A program made the translations under genes and the position numbers. This document shows, piece by piece, positions 23,599 through 36,690 of a DNA stretch of 64,000 bases. The notes under the pieces were generated by a model. That model was not told the DNA's origin. It saw only the letters and a program-made list of their open reading frames with translations, and ran no database searches. The stretch spans positions 92,768,862-92,832,861 of the forward strand of contig NC_065535.1 of assembly GCF_932294415.1 (NCBI RefSeq), written 5' to 3'. Origin of the DNA: Quercus robur (taxonomy: Eukaryota; Streptophyta; Magnoliopsida; Fagales; Fagaceae). Positions within the stretch are counted from its first letter, which is position 1, and every line of letters starts with the position of its first letter.

Positions 23599-24721
23599 AA
23601 AAAGATTTATGCAAATGGATGGGCTTGAGAATACTATGCTTGCGTCTTCATTTGACCATTTGAATGTGGATGAAAAACAAGCTAGGTCATTGACAATGGC
23701 TGTAGAACTTCTTTGATAACCCCTTTGGCCAATTTAGATTATGTAGGTGCATTTTGTTAGAATTTGGATGCTTCTATATGGACAATTTGACATTTTAGTA
23801 TTTATCAAATTATTTGTACTAGAATATTTTGCAAATTAAACTATTTAGCCTATGGGGTATTTTGAATTAATTGAAATGGAGCTTATGGTTATTTCAAATT
23901 ATGAGAAGCAAGATTGATACAATTTATCAAGGACTTAAATTTAAAAAAAAAAATATTGCAGCATAAGAATGACAATTTTGTTGTCAAAAATTTTAATTAG
24001 TTTGAAAACCAAATTCATACTTGGTTTTTTATTTTTCATTTATTTTTTATATTGATTACATTAGTTGGGTTTACATATATTACACATGCTTATGCATGCT
24101 TTGAATTATACAAGAAATATTATAAAAATTTTGTGTATACCAACACTAGAAAATTTTCTCAAACTCATTTTCGAGGTCATTACAAAACATTGGAAAATTA
24201 GATAGTTTTCCATAAATAAATCCACAACTGGTTGAACAATAAGCCGTCGAAGCAAAAATAAATATTCATTATTGCATGACCCATATGGGACCCACAAATA
24301 GTATAAAAAGATGTGTTTTACCGGTTTAGAATAGCCAACCAAAGGCACAGTAATATTACAAAATCAAGATGCATGTTATGTCATTTAAAATTTGAATAAT
24401 GTGATATACTCTGTAAAGTTAAATTTAGAAAATAAAATCATAATTGGACTTTTTAAGGATTAGATTTTTCTATCTTAGGAAAAAGTATTCTGTATCAAAT
24501 GGTACCACATCATCCATATCAAAATCCAGTAAATGACTTTCTCAAAAAAAAAAAAAAAAAAATCTAGTAAATGAAAGATATGTAAAAATAACTACCCGCT
24601 AACACATGCCTTTCATTTATTAGTGGAGTAATTATTTTTTACTAACATGCCTCACACTTATTGAATTTTGATACGTTATCAAGGTATAATTTGATAGCAA
24701 ATAGCTTCTCCTATATTAGAC

Positions 24722-24876
24722 TTAACTCCTAGGCTAGCACTTTCTAAGGATCAGATTTTTCTAAGACCAAACTCCTAGGCTAGCACTTTCTAAGGATCAG
24801 ATTTTTCTTTCTAAGACCAAACTAAGACCAAAGGATCAGATTTTTCTATCTAAGACCAAACTCCTAGGCTAGCACG
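24722..24876. repeat. tandem repeat, about 50-60 bp unit
   Basis: The unit 'actcctaggctagcac' + 'tttctaaggatcagattttt' + 'ctaagaccaa' recurs three to four times with indels. Confidence 0.75.
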
Positions 24877-25255
24877 CCGTCCCTATAACCAGAAAAGTGT
24901 ACAACAGCATGAAGTGCAAAAACTTAAGAGGATAAATATGAGGGAAAGGAATAGACGGCACGAGTTGTAAAAACTTAAAGATATAAAATAGAAGGAAGAG
25001 ACGTGAAGGACAGGCCTATGGTTTAGATAGCCTTCAAAAACACGTACAAAACTTGATTCACATGAATCACGTGGTATACTACCAAACGAAGTGCAATTTG
25101 AACAGTGGCAGCTCCACATGCAAGTTAGGATGGTCACATGTACACTTGCCAAAAAATATATATTATATGTTAAACTAACTTATTATGATCACCCTAATAA
25201 AAATGTTGAATAATTTAACTTGAGAATTACAAAAGTTTGAGTTCAACAAAAAATA

Positions 25256-25420
25256 AGAGTAATGCTACCATAGTCACAACATTTTCATAACAAATTCAAT
25301 ATAATAAACTGTTACTAATTTTAATTTGGGCCTAGTACTGATATTATTTTTTACCTACTAATAATAGCTTTTTACATAAAATTTATTGTAAAAATATTAT
25401 GGACATAGCATTACTCCAAA
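25256..25420. mobile_element. MITE with GAGTAATGCTA termini
   Basis: Begins AGAGTAATGCTACCATAG and ends CATAGCATTACTCC, an inverted pair; about 165 bp, AT-rich, no coding capacity. A related family with GAGTAATGTTA ends sits in intron 1 of the cupin genes (about 28592-28773 and 51485-51680). Confidence 0.65.
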
Positions 25421-26178
25421 AATTAATTCTGCCTCCAAACATAATCCTTAATCCATTTTTATTTTAAAGCTTAAATAACAACAACCAATATTAGCCCAAA
25501 TAATAGCAAACATAAACCAAACAAAAACAAGACATGACCAAACAATAACAAGACAACACCAAACAACAAGAAGTGAACAAAATATTCAACAAAAAGCCTA
25601 TTATAAAACCAAAAGATAAAATTTTTAGTTTGATGAACCTATTCAATAAAAATAATCTCTAATTTCATTTTCCTTAAAAAATAGTACAAAGAAAAATATT
25701 GTGGTTATAAGTTCTCTTTGAAGGTAACGACAATTATACTCTTTTTGGTTTGTAATCTCAACAATTTTGCTCTTCTTAGTAACTCAACTAGCAGTTGTAA
25801 CAAATATTCATGTTATCGCTTTATTAAATTTTGTATAATTTAAATATCTTAGTAACAGCCCTAAAAAAAATTCTTAGAGTCTTCACTGCATGTGAGTGGT
25901 GGCAACGATGTTAAAGGAGTGATGGCGAGGACAAAAATAAAGATGGTATGATGTTGGTGGTAGTGACAGTGACAGTAAAGGTGTTGCATTAATGGTGGAA
26001 GCAATTATATATGTTTTTTTTTTTCCTTTAATAATAAGAGTTAATGCCTAAATCACTAATTTATAAGGAGTAATAATGACATTACTATGAATGTTTTTTG
26101 ACCCTTAAATCTAATAGTAATCAATGGTCCATAAAATGTGTAATTCTTATGAAGTTACATCAGGTATAACTTGAACCC

Positions 26179-26209
<31 letters not shown>

Positions 26210-26229
26210 TTACAAATCGGTAACATTTT

Positions 26230-27320
26230 ATTCATTGGTATAATCTTAGACACATTTAGGTAAAATAAATACATTGTGTGCTATTATTATTATAATAATA
26301 GTACATCAGTTGTCTACTATTAATAATAACTTGACATTTTAGTTAGTTCATTAACATATTAAATGAGATGTGAACTTATGATTTTATATATATTTTTAAT
26401 AATTTATATAAAATTTTAACTCATGAGCATATAAGTAAATAAATAAATATTTATACTATTTATCTATATATTTAAATATATGAAATTAACAATAAACCCT
26501 AAATGGTACATTAGTATTATCAAAACCAAAATGTTTAATTTCCCTAATCAAACCAAAATAAATTTTGATATGGTATATATTGTCTCCCCTGGGAGGAAGT
26601 CCATTTAATAGTTAATGTTTTTTTTTTTCCTTAGATTTATAGTGTATAGAATGTCATATAATTTAAAATTTTAAATAACATAATTGTGGATATATCTTTA
26701 AATTTAGTTCTTCTATATAAAATATCACAACAAGCAAAGTTATTAGCCCATCATATGTCAAGATAAAATTAAATAAAAATAATATACATGAGTCCACTAC
26801 AACTTCAAACAATTATATTATAAAAATTTTGTTACATTTTTTTAACCACTAGAATTTTTCATATTTAACTCAAACAATGAAATAAATAAATATATTCGAT
26901 TCAAACCATGAAAAGGATAGGCTTAGGAATTAGGATTCTTAGGAAAACCATGAAATAAATATATTTAATTCAAACCATGAAAAGGACAGGCTAAGATTCA
27001 CAAGAAAGATGAGAGTAAGGACAGGCCTTGATGGTTTCTCTTACGTATACAATTTTTTGATTTAAAGAGACAACATCATTGTTGTCAACAAAAAAGAGGT
27101 TTTTTTGAACAAAAACGATTTGGCAATGTGAAGTACATAGAAAAATTGATCTACAACTACAGGTCGGCGAAGCATAGTACATGTACGTGTTTATCTAACA
27201 AAAAAAGAAGTCCACATGAAAAGTAAACAGCCAAGGAATGAATGACATCTGTACTTCCAACAAAAGAGCCAGTGTTTATACTTTATACTCAACCAAAGAC
27301 CACCTTCGATTAATTTCAAA
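26230..27320 (+). repeat. 5' flank of cupin copy B, duplicated (inverted) upstream of copy C
   Basis: This AT-rich stretch reappears, inverted and interrupted by insertions, between about 53000 and 60990. Examples are 'tctaagattataccaatgaa' near 60961 and 'aggcctgtccttactctcat' near 55360. Part of it (26590-26880) also matches 37830-38060 in relic D. No gene is seen in it. Confidence 0.75.
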
Positions 27321-27325
27321 CTTGC

Positions 27326-27335
27326 CTATAAATGG
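27326..27335 (+). promoter_or_regulatory. candidate TATA box of cupin copy B
   Basis: CTATAAATGG is followed after 30-40 bp by a pyrimidine-rich, leader-like sequence conserved in copies B, C and D. In copy C the equivalent reads CTATAATTAAATGG (52984-52997, -), with four extra bases; in D it is CTATAAATATGG (40652-40663). The leader may carry its own intron (donor TTTACAG|GTACACG at 27498, acceptor AATGGTAG at 28138). These assignments are inferred. Confidence 0.4.
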
Positions 27336-28166
27336 AGTGCACTGTTCAACGTACCTCTTCATTCTTCTCATCATATAGTTTCCTTTTAAGTTTGTTTCCA
27401 AAAGAGAAAAAAGAAAAGTACACATTTCCTTAATTCTGTCAATATAGTGGAAATTGCTATTTGCTAGTGTTCTTTCTAGCCTCAAATACATTTACAGGTA
27501 CACGAAATTCATTGCTGCCAGAATTTTTTTTTTTTTTTTTTTGACTTCTGTACTTTATTTTGTTCTAACAGTAACAAATATATAAAATAAAAGAAATAAA
27601 AATAAAAGATAATGTGAAAATTATGTTGGTAGATAATCATCATAATAACTCTTTGTGTTCTCTGTATCTTAATTAAATTTATCTTATGGTTGCTTGGCTT
27701 ACCTTGATAGCTACTTATTTTCTTTATATAAGTTAGTGTATCTATATGTTTGTTAATAGCTTTTTTTAAATTAAAAAAAAAAGTTTATTTACTTATGTTC
27801 AATTTTTTAAAGTCTCATTTGTTTAGGAAAATAACTACAATTTAACAAATATCCAGAAACTTAAAAAACAAGTTTTTTAAACAAACAAGTGAACTTAGTT
27901 TTTTTCAAAACGTAAAAATCAAGAATCAAATCTATAGAACCAACACCCTCGGAAACACATTTATGTTTTGTGTTCAAATTTCAAATGACTGTAAATGCAC
28001 TAATGTGATCAGCATCTTAACTTCTCAACCCAATTTTGTATTGATTGATTCATTGAAGACAATATATTCTTTTTCTTAAACATTACACTAATCAAAATGC
28101 TTCTTCTTCTTCTTTTCCTTTTCTTTTTTAAATGGTAGTACTAATTAAGTGAAGTGCAAGAAAAAG

Positions 28167-29756
28167 ATGGAGTTTGACTTGACACCCAAGTTTGCACAAA
28201 AGGTTTTCGAGGGAGAAGGTGGAGCATACTATAGTTGGTCAAGTTCTGAATTTCCGATACTTGGTGAGGGCAAGGTTGGTGCTGGTAAGCTTGTTCTGCA
28301 GCCTCGCGGCTTTGCTCTTCCCCACTATGCAGGTTCTTCCAAAATCGGTTATGTTCTTGGAGGTTAGTGCAATATGTCTATACATACCAAATCTATATCT
28401 CACTTGTAAATATTGTATTATAGGACTAATGACTCTACTCTAATTTTCTATATATATTATTACATAAGTTTTACAGGTAATTAATCATAAAAAATTAATT
28501 CAAATATTCATTTAGGAGTAATGCTTAAGATTTAACAAATTTTACTGCATAAATCTTACAAATTAATATATTATCAATCATATAAAGATAATTTGAGTAA
28601 TGTTACAGTCACAAAATATTTTACAACATTTTTACAAACTATTGATGTTGCCAACTTTTTATTAGTTTTCATCTAGACATCATTAACATTACTTTTTTAT
28701 TTACCACTAACCACTCATTACATCAACAGTTTGTACAAGATTTTGTAAAAAAATTTATACTTCTAACATTACTCTTTATTAATTAGTTGTTGCAGTAACA
28801 CTAATCACACTAATTGTCATGTCAATTTGCAAGCCTTTTATAATAAAATTGATAGTAACTTTAATATTTTTCTTCATTTATTATATATATACAAAATCGT
28901 AAATGTTTGACTTATGGTTGATCTTATAATATTATGTTACAAAAAATTTTGGGGTCTTATAATATTACACAACAATATTCTCAAAAAAATTTAATTAAAA
29001 ATTAATTATATTGTTTATATAAATATATATATAAACACAATCATAAAAAACACCTACCAATAACTATCATAATCACTGAATTTCAGATTTAAACACGAAA
29101 AGAAAAAAGCAAAAAAAATCTATATATTATGTTAACCTTTTTCGTGTATATATTATATGAGTTACCAACTAGTTTATTATATTGTTGAAGTACTCTTTAA
29201 AAAAATGTATTGTTGAAGTAATGTTAATCACATTTATTAACATGTCAATTTGTAATTATTTGTAATAAAATTTATACTAATTTTAATAATTTTTTTTCTT
29301 AAAAAAAGGGTTTTGTGATTTTCCGCTTTCACCGCCAAAAAGTCCAAAACATGTAAGAATTCCCATACCGTGATTCCTTACCTATAATCTGTAAACTCAA
29401 TCCTATCTCCAAAGACATCTCTCCCTCCCTCATTTTGTGGGGCTTGGATAAGATAAGATATTCAGTTTGTACTCTATCTATATATACCATAATAGTACAT
29501 TGTCTTATTCAGTCTATATATACCATAAGATATTCAGTCTTTTTTTGGGTAAATATATATAACAGTACATTGTCTTATTTATATATCAGTTTCCAGTGCT
29601 GTCAATCCAATATATATGGATAAATGTTCACCAAAAGTCTATTGACACTGGCAGTTGGTCACATTTGACATTCCCACATGGCTGCCAATCAGCGGTGGTG
29701 CTGAAATTACAATTCAAATTCAATACATATACGCCATTAATTGGGACCACAACATC

Positions 29757-29788
<32 letters not shown>

Positions 29789-32545
29789 GGCAAAACTTAG
29801 AGAAAATCTAATTAACTTCTACAATTAAAGTCCAATTTTGTGCTATGTATCCTAAATTATTTATTTTTAGAGATAGAGTGTTTTATTTCTTAATTTTGGA
29901 GTCAAATGTGGAGCCACAACATAAATATCTATCAAAGTGAGTTATTGTGTACAAAAACCAAAAAGTTTAGAATTAATTAATATTAAAAAATTTAAAAAAA
30001 TGGAAAATTTACATTTTCTACCAATAATATTCTTACAAGACTTTTTAAAGAGTTAAAAAATATATATAATAATGATTATCAATAAAATTTAAATTATATA
30101 TATAAGAATTATACTACGGATCTTAATGTATATATTTTATGTATATCCATGCATATGCAATTATGCATGAGGTTACAAACTAGTTTTCATAATATGACAT
30201 GTTCTTACCAATTTATAATAATTTAGTAGGGACATTATCCTCGCCAAATATTTGAGTGGTAGGTTTATTAATTTCATATGTGATGTAAATCTGTAAGTTT
30301 TAGATTCAATCCACTATATTATCGGTCTATGAGATATATTTTCAAAATGTTTTATAGACCATGGGTGCAGGGTGGATCTATGGCAAGGCTTGGGGGGCCA
30401 TGGCCCCAAAATTTTAAAAAATTCTTTTATATTATGTATAATTCTTAAAAACTTTAAATATTTAGCTACAAAAATATATAGAAGTTCCCCAAATGTTTGA
30501 GTTAGTTTAATGATGCTCTTAAAAACCAATAAACTTTGTCAATCGGTCTAGTAGTTATGGAGACAAGATAGTTTTTTTTTTCTCAATTTTTTTTTTTTGT
30601 ATATATTTAATATTCAACTAGACAGTTTTTGCGTACTCATTGAAATTTAAAAGATGATAAATTTCTCTAAAAATTTATTTTAGGAATATACATATATGAA
30701 AGTTGTTAATTTTATATATAATATATTTATAAATTATGACCTATTCTAGTATCAAAATATTAAAATTTATATATGTGTATGTTTGTTTATGTATATATGT
30801 GATGGTTTATCTTAATTCGTGATTATTATATTAATACCAAAATTTGGCCCTTAAACAAAAAATTCTAACTCTGCCCTGAATAGGTGGAATAGTTTGGCTA
30901 AAGGTTAAAATGCTATTTCTTTGTATCAAAAAAAAAATATAAGTTAATTTATTACTTATTTGGTAAAATGTTGGAAACAAACAAGTTATCGAAAATTACA
31001 TTATGCGAAACGTCCAACCGGCCAATATTTGATGATTTCTTTTGATAATCCATAAGCTTCTTATCATTCCCTAATATATATCATTGACTGTTAACTGGTG
31101 CAGGTGGTGATGGAATTGTTGGAATGGTATTCCCTAACACATCAGAGGAGGTGGTATTGAAACTCAAGAAAGGAGATGTCATACCTGTAGTAATGGGAAC
31201 AGTCTCATGGTGGTTCAATGATGGAGATTCTGAATTGGTTATAGTATTCTTAGGTGAAACTTCAAAGTCATATATTCCTGGCGAATTCACCTACTTCTTT
31301 TTAAGTGGGGCTCAAGGTATCATGGGAGGTTTCTCACAAGAGTTCCTTAGTAGAGCTTATAAAATAAATAAAGATGAAGCAAATAAGCTCGCAAAAAGCC
31401 AAACTGGGGTTCTGTTAATTAAGCTACAAGAAGGAAAATCTATGCCTAAACCAAACGAAAACTATACTAACAAATTGGTCTATAACATTGAAGCTGCATT
31501 GCCTGATATTCGTGTCAAGAATGGTGGACAAGTCACTACATTGACAGAAGCCAAGTTTCCTTCTCTTGATCAAGTTGAGCTGAGCACCAAACTCGTTAAA
31601 CTTGATGCTAATGCAATGTTTTCACCAACGTATACTACTGATTCTTCAGTTCAATTGATTTATGTTGTGAAAGGGATTGGTCAGATTCAAATTGTGGGCA
31701 TTAATGGTAAGCAAGTCTTGGACATTGAAGTGAAGCCTGGTCACTTGCTTGTCGTGCCAAAATTTTTTGTGGTTGCCAAACTTGCAGGTGGAGATGGACT
31801 GGAATGTTTCTCTATAACAACATCTAAGAAGTAAGCATTAGTTATATTTTACCATTTTCTATAGACTAATTACACTTTTAAATTTTAGGGATGTTTTTAA
31901 TTTTCTTCTTCATTTTAGTTCATCAAATTTGATTCCATCTTCAAAATGATCACTCTATCTATCTACGTGGCCAATCTAATTAATCTCTATGATTTAATTT
32001 TCAAAATGATCTTTCTATCCATCTCTATGATTGATATGGCCATTAAGTGCCAATAAAACTACATTAGTTATTGTCTTCTTTTTGGACCCCCTCTTTTAAA
32101 GGCCAAATTTGTAATGAAGATAAACATAATGAATACTTTGAAAACAAAATCAATTTAGTTTATCGAAGTGAATTATCTCAAACTTAAGGGACCAAAATGA
32201 AAACAACCTTAAACTTTATGAGTTGAAATGTAATTTAGTTGTTTCCATTTTGTGCCTTGTCCTACCAATTGAATGAGATAACTAATCCAATCATACTAAT
32301 TTAAAGTTGGATGCAATTTTTTTTTTTTTTGGGTTAAATTTGTCAAAATATTTTTTAACATCTCTCTCTTCCCCTTTTAAATGTTCTGCAGGCCTGCCTT
32401 CGAGGATTTAGCTAGTAAGGCATCAGTATGGCAAGCATTATCTCCTTTGGTGATTGAAGCCTCCCTCAATGTTTCTACAGAGTTGGGAGAACTTTTCAAG
32501 TCAAAAATTGGAAAAAACACTATCCTTATCCCTTTCAAGAATTAA
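28167..32545 (+). CDS. cupin copy B: 11S-globulin-like bicupin protein, 358 aa, intact
   Basis: Three exons, 28167-28362, 31104-31830 and 32392-32545, have GT-AG borders and sum to 1077 nt with one open frame. The product starts MEFDLTPKFAQKVFEGEGGA and ends ILIPFKN. Residues about 10-190 form an N-terminal cupin domain (PRGFALPHYA, VSWWFNDGDSELVIVFLGET) and about 195-335 a C-terminal one (SSVQLIYVVKGIGQIQIVG, PGHLLVVPKFFVVAKLAG). It is closest in plan and length to the Arabidopsis 'RmlC-like cupin' proteins At1g07750 and At2g28680 (about 356 aa). No signal peptide and no legumain-type Asn-Gly processing loop are seen, and most metal-binding His/Glu are missing. So it is 11S-fold-like but probably cytosolic, with unknown activity. 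Start choice: the first ATG (28167); a GTG-headed frame begins 18 nt earlier but is not a credible plant start. Intron 1 (2741 bp) holds a GAGTAATGTTA-type MITE. Confidence 0.92.
28592..28773. mobile_element. MITE inside intron 1 of copy B
   Basis: Starts TTGAGTAATGTTA, ends TAACATTACTCTT. The same element sits at about 51485-51680 in copy C, so it predates the B/C duplication. Confidence 0.6.
29757..29783. repeat. (TA)n microsatellite
   Basis: Simple TA run in intron 1 of copy B; the copy C equivalent (about 47265-47279) is much shorter. Similar runs occur at 10243-10266, 10458-10482, 26183-26209, 46838-46861 and 47829-47857. Confidence 0.8.
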
Positions 32546-33209
32546 ATTAGATCCTGGTCATTTAAATATAATGTTTTGTAGTTATGTAAAATAAAAGTAA
32601 CAACATGTTTTGTTGTTCCTACTAATATATTAATTAATAAATAAAATACATTTATGGATTCACAAACGTATATGTACCAAATATATATTATTTCACATAC
32701 CAGAGATAAAATCTAGACATATTGTCGTATATCAAATGGATTATATGAAATGTTTCTTTTATGTAATGTTAATTTCATAATATTGAAAGAAACTTTTGGG
32801 TTTGCCTCAACGAAATTCCATAAGGGGGTGGTGACATATTGATGGGTGACAGCACCCCATTATGGCCCCTAATTAATTTTCTAAAAATATTTCATGCAAT
32901 ACATGATGTCCAAAAATATTATTCTACCAAAAGACACCAAAAATATGGTTTCACTGGGCTTGTTGACCTTGATCGGACTTCAAAATGATGAATTTCTCAT
33001 ATTTATGGTCAAACCCTAATTTTGATTGAAGGTAGCCAATTTTGAGCTCGTTTGTCTTAAATTTAAATATACTCATTACCATCCAATCAGGATAAGAGTG
33101 ATTCTTTATTAAAGAATATGAAATTCCCTACAATTTAATTATTCAATGGTAAAAATCAAACTTAAATTCTTCTCAAAAAGAAAATCAAACTTAAATTGAG
33201 TGAGGTATT

Positions 33210-33211
<2 letters not shown>

Positions 33212-33256
<45 letters not shown>
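33212..33256. repeat. poly(A) run, about 45 bp
   Basis: A long uninterrupted A tract in the copy B 3' flank. The A-copy equivalent (about 14258-14276) is much shorter, so it has expanded here. Confidence 0.9.
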
Positions 33257-33259
<3 letters not shown>

Positions 33260-33731
33260 ATTGGCCATTTATTAGGTGAAAACGTGTAGGAGTTTTTTTG
33301 AAAAATCTTCTATGATTTCCTTGGACAACACGTCAAAATGTTCAGAAAATGAAAGTAAACTCTTTTTTTCCTAAATATTTTGAGACACATGATAAGATTC
33401 CCTTTAAAACAATGCTTTATTTTAATTAGAGAGATCATTTGATTTTTTCGAAATATGTGTTAATATTTTTCCTGACCCAATTTATTTTGAAATATTCTCA
33501 ATGTTTTATTAAACCGATCATGTTATTTCTATCAAAATTTACATGTGATTTCTCTAAAATTTTAGTTAATTATTAGTAATCATTTTTTATTGGGAAACAT
33601 TATCCAATTCATTTATGATTGCGTTAGTGACACAAGAGTGTCCAATAAAGAACCAACCGAGCTAGCCCATGTTGTCTTACAAGCCTAAATAGTGGAATTC
33701 TACGGTTTGGACTTGGAGCCCAGTTCCAGCC

Positions 33732-34865
33732 CAATTATCCATAGTTGATTATGCTAGTCAAAGCTCATTAAGGCTAGTATTACACCATTTATTTAGTCAA
33801 TCTTGTTGGCTCTAGTGCATTTATTCATTGTAGGACCTATTATTTATGTGAGAAGAGATAGTACGCATTTATGATATTTCGGGGGTATCTAATAATTTTT
33901 CACTTTTGTAGGATATACCATATCATTTATTTTTGGGTAAACTACATATTTGGTCCCTATCCTTTATACTATATTTCAAATTAGTCTCTAACCTTTCAAT
34001 TGTATCAAGTTGGTCTTTAACCTTTCAATGTCGTATCAATTTAGTCCCTGCCGTTATCTATTGGACAGAAAAGTCTGACGTGTCAAACGGTCTAAATAAA
34101 AAATAAATAAATAATTGCCACATCATCTACCACCTAGACTACGACTAACAATGTCAACAATTTTAATTTAATTTTATTTTATAAAGGTGGCGTTTGGAAT
34201 CAGATTATCATGCGTTTGCGTTTTGTGTTTTCTGCTTTTTTTTTATTATTATTATTATTATTTCATGCGTTTTGTTTTAGGAGACAGTTATCACTGTTCA
34301 ATTATCCATAGTTGATTCTGCTAGTCAAAGCTCATTAAGGCTAGTATTATACCATTTATTTAGTCAATCTTGTTGGCTCTAGTGCATTTATTCATTGTAG
34401 GACCTATTATTTATGTGAGAAGAGATAGTACGCATTTATGATACTTCGGGGGTATCTAATAATTTTTCACTTTTGTAGGATATACCATATCATTTATTTT
34501 TGGGTAAACTATATATTTGGTCCCTATCCTTTATACTATATTTCAAATTAGTCTCTAACCTTTCAAGTGTATCAAGTTGGTCTTTAACCTTTCAATGTCG
34601 TATCAATTTAGTCCCTGCCGTTATCTATTGGACAGAAAAGTTTGACGTGTCAAATGGTCTAAATAAGAAATAAATAAATAATTGCCACATCATCTACCAC
34701 CTAGACTACGACTAACAATGTCAACAATTTTAATTTAATTTTATTTTATAAAGGTGGCGTTTGGAATCAGATTATCATGTGTTTGCGTTTTGTGTTTTCT
34801 GCTTTTTTTTTTTTTATTATTATTATTATTTCATGCGTTTTGATTTAGGGGACAGTTATCACTGT
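33732..34865. repeat. 567-bp tandem duplication across the MULE left boundary
   Basis: 33732-34298 and 34299-34865 are near identical: both begin CAATTATCCATAGTTGATT and end GACAGTTATCACTGTT. The few differences include T- and ATT-run lengths. The unit holds host flank plus the left terminal repeat of the Mutator-like element, so that terminus exists twice (33935 and about 34502). Confidence 0.9.
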
Positions 34866-35057
34866 TCACGCACTGTAGCAACACTGTTCACGTACTGTTC
34901 ATGGACTCACAACCACTTTATTTAGAAAAAAAAAATATTAAAAATGGGTCCCACGACACTATTCATATATTTAAAAATTATTTTGTTACAGTGTTTTCAA
35001 TTTTCAGTTTTCAGCAAAATAAGCTGTATCCAAATGGACTCAAAATATCAACATAAT

Positions 35058-35088
<31 letters not shown>

Positions 35089-35245
35089 CAGATTATTGAA
35101 TCCTAACTCACCTCTATCAACAACAACAAAAAAAATCCCTTTCCTCAAAAAACAACAAAAATCCCTAAGTCATAGTCACAATTTCTTTACGTGTCTTTAA
35201 GGTCCTAGAGGTTATGATTGCACTATCTTCTCTAATGATGAGGTA

Positions 35246-35356
35246 GGAACCTGCTTTTTGCAGTGACGAAGAGAGGATCCCAAACCCCAGATTCATCAAG
35301 GGATAACCTAGAAACTACTGGTTCTCCAATAACCCTCTGCCCTGCAATTTAAAGAC
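35246..35356 (-). pseudogene. exon-like fragment captured by the MULE
   Basis: Read on the minus strand, an acceptor TTGCAG is followed by an open stretch, QRVIGEPVVSRLSLDESGVW continuing DPLFVTAKS, and then a donor-like CAG|GTTCC. It looks like a genuine internal exon with natural amino-acid composition. I do not recognise the protein. A second minus-strand scrap near 35875-35905 (MEEIATARRNGL, then stop) may be from the same or another gene. Confidence 0.5.
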
Positions 35357-35999
35357 GAGTTTTTTATCTTATCTTCCTTAAACAATAAATCATATAGAAA
35401 AAAGAAATCTGGAGATCAGCATACATGAGTTCTAGAACTGAAGGCCAACGACTTGAAGATGGACACTTAAACCAAATCATTTAGCTAGGATAGGGGAAAA
35501 TAAAAGTATTGGGATCTTAATCACCCGCGCACATATATATTGGGTGTTTGAGTGCGTGTATATATCTGTGTCTGTGTGTCTAGTTCATAACCTTTAGAGC
35601 CATATAAAAAGCATTGTTAAACTTATGGTCACATCCTATGAAAATCATTTTTTCATGTCTTAGATTAATATTTTGTTAATGAAGATTGCAAAGAATGTTC
35701 CCCCAATATAAGTGAAAGCCCAACTTCAAGTGTAAAGATGCAACTTGTACTTTTAAATAAAATGATTCTCCATAATTGTAGATTAATGCTGCCATCAAAT
35801 AAACTTTATCAAATCAAACAGAAATTTATAAGATTAGAGAATTAAAGACCATTTCTCCGAGCTGTAGCAATTTCTTCCATAGCATCAATGCTCATTACAT
35901 TACATGAACTATAGTCAAATCATCAAGGAGAATTTCTCCAATGATATTCATGGAATAAATTTTAAGGAAACAACCATGATAAATAGAACAAATTAACTG

Positions 36000-36690
36000 C
36001 TTTATTCATTAGTCTGACCATAGCATATGAAGGAATCACAGATGATAAGTATAATTCCTGAAACTTAAGTGATAATTGACTACCCTATAGTAGCTGATGA
36101 CCCTAAAGTAGCGGACGACCCTAAAGTAGTTGACAACTTTGCTTATATTCTCTTGACTGACCCCAAAAGGTTGATGATCCATATTGGATATGACAGGAGC
36201 AACTGAAGGTTATCAATGCATGGATTAGAGACGACCAGAATGACGTTTCATGGAAGGATAAGTTGACGGGATGAAGCTGATGGGTCCAACATGTCTCTTG
36301 CGTTGTTCACATGTATAGGTATATAAGGAAATATCTTGCGCCCCACACTTAACCCTAATCAAGAAGACTCTTACAAGGAAAGGATTCTGCAAGATACGCA
36401 AAATAAAGAGTTTCTCTCCTACAAGGAAACATCTTCTTAATCAAGACACAGATGTCAGCCCTACACTACTATAAAAGCCCCAAGACCCTCACAAATCAAG
36501 GTACACATAATTTCCCCCAACTTTGGCACTTTAGAGTTGTGAAAAGTTCTAACTTGACCTTCAGAGGGTATTTGGCTGGCACCACACTAATGCTCTCTGT
36601 TAGGTCTTCTCTTTTTGTTGTGCAGATATTGTTTCGAGCGTACAAAGGCTGTGTGGCTCACTAGTGATTTTTCAGCATCATTAGCAGACA
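36000..36690 (+). mobile_element. LTR fragment nested in the MULE
   Basis: A TATA box (ACTATAAAAGCCCC, about 36468) is followed by a sequence of R/U5 style ('ttgaccttcagagggtattt', 'tggctggcaccacac'). The upstream part has repeated 'gaccctaaagtag' units. Ends and duplication were not resolved, so it is called only as a fragment. Confidence 0.4.

Noticed and set aside
24883..25152. 89-codon minus-strand frame
   Set aside because: Cys/Ser/Phe-rich translation of AT-rich spacer, with no homologous copy, splice signals or recognised motif.
28149..28166. N-terminal extension of the cupin start (GTG-headed)
   Set aside because: The codon at 28149 is GTG, not ATG, and plant nuclear genes start at ATG; 28167 gives the family N-terminus. 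The same applies at 52123 in copy C.
31081..31290. Minus-strand 69-codon frame (and its equivalent 45481-45690 +)
   Set aside because: Conserved between copies only because it is antisense to cupin exon 2.
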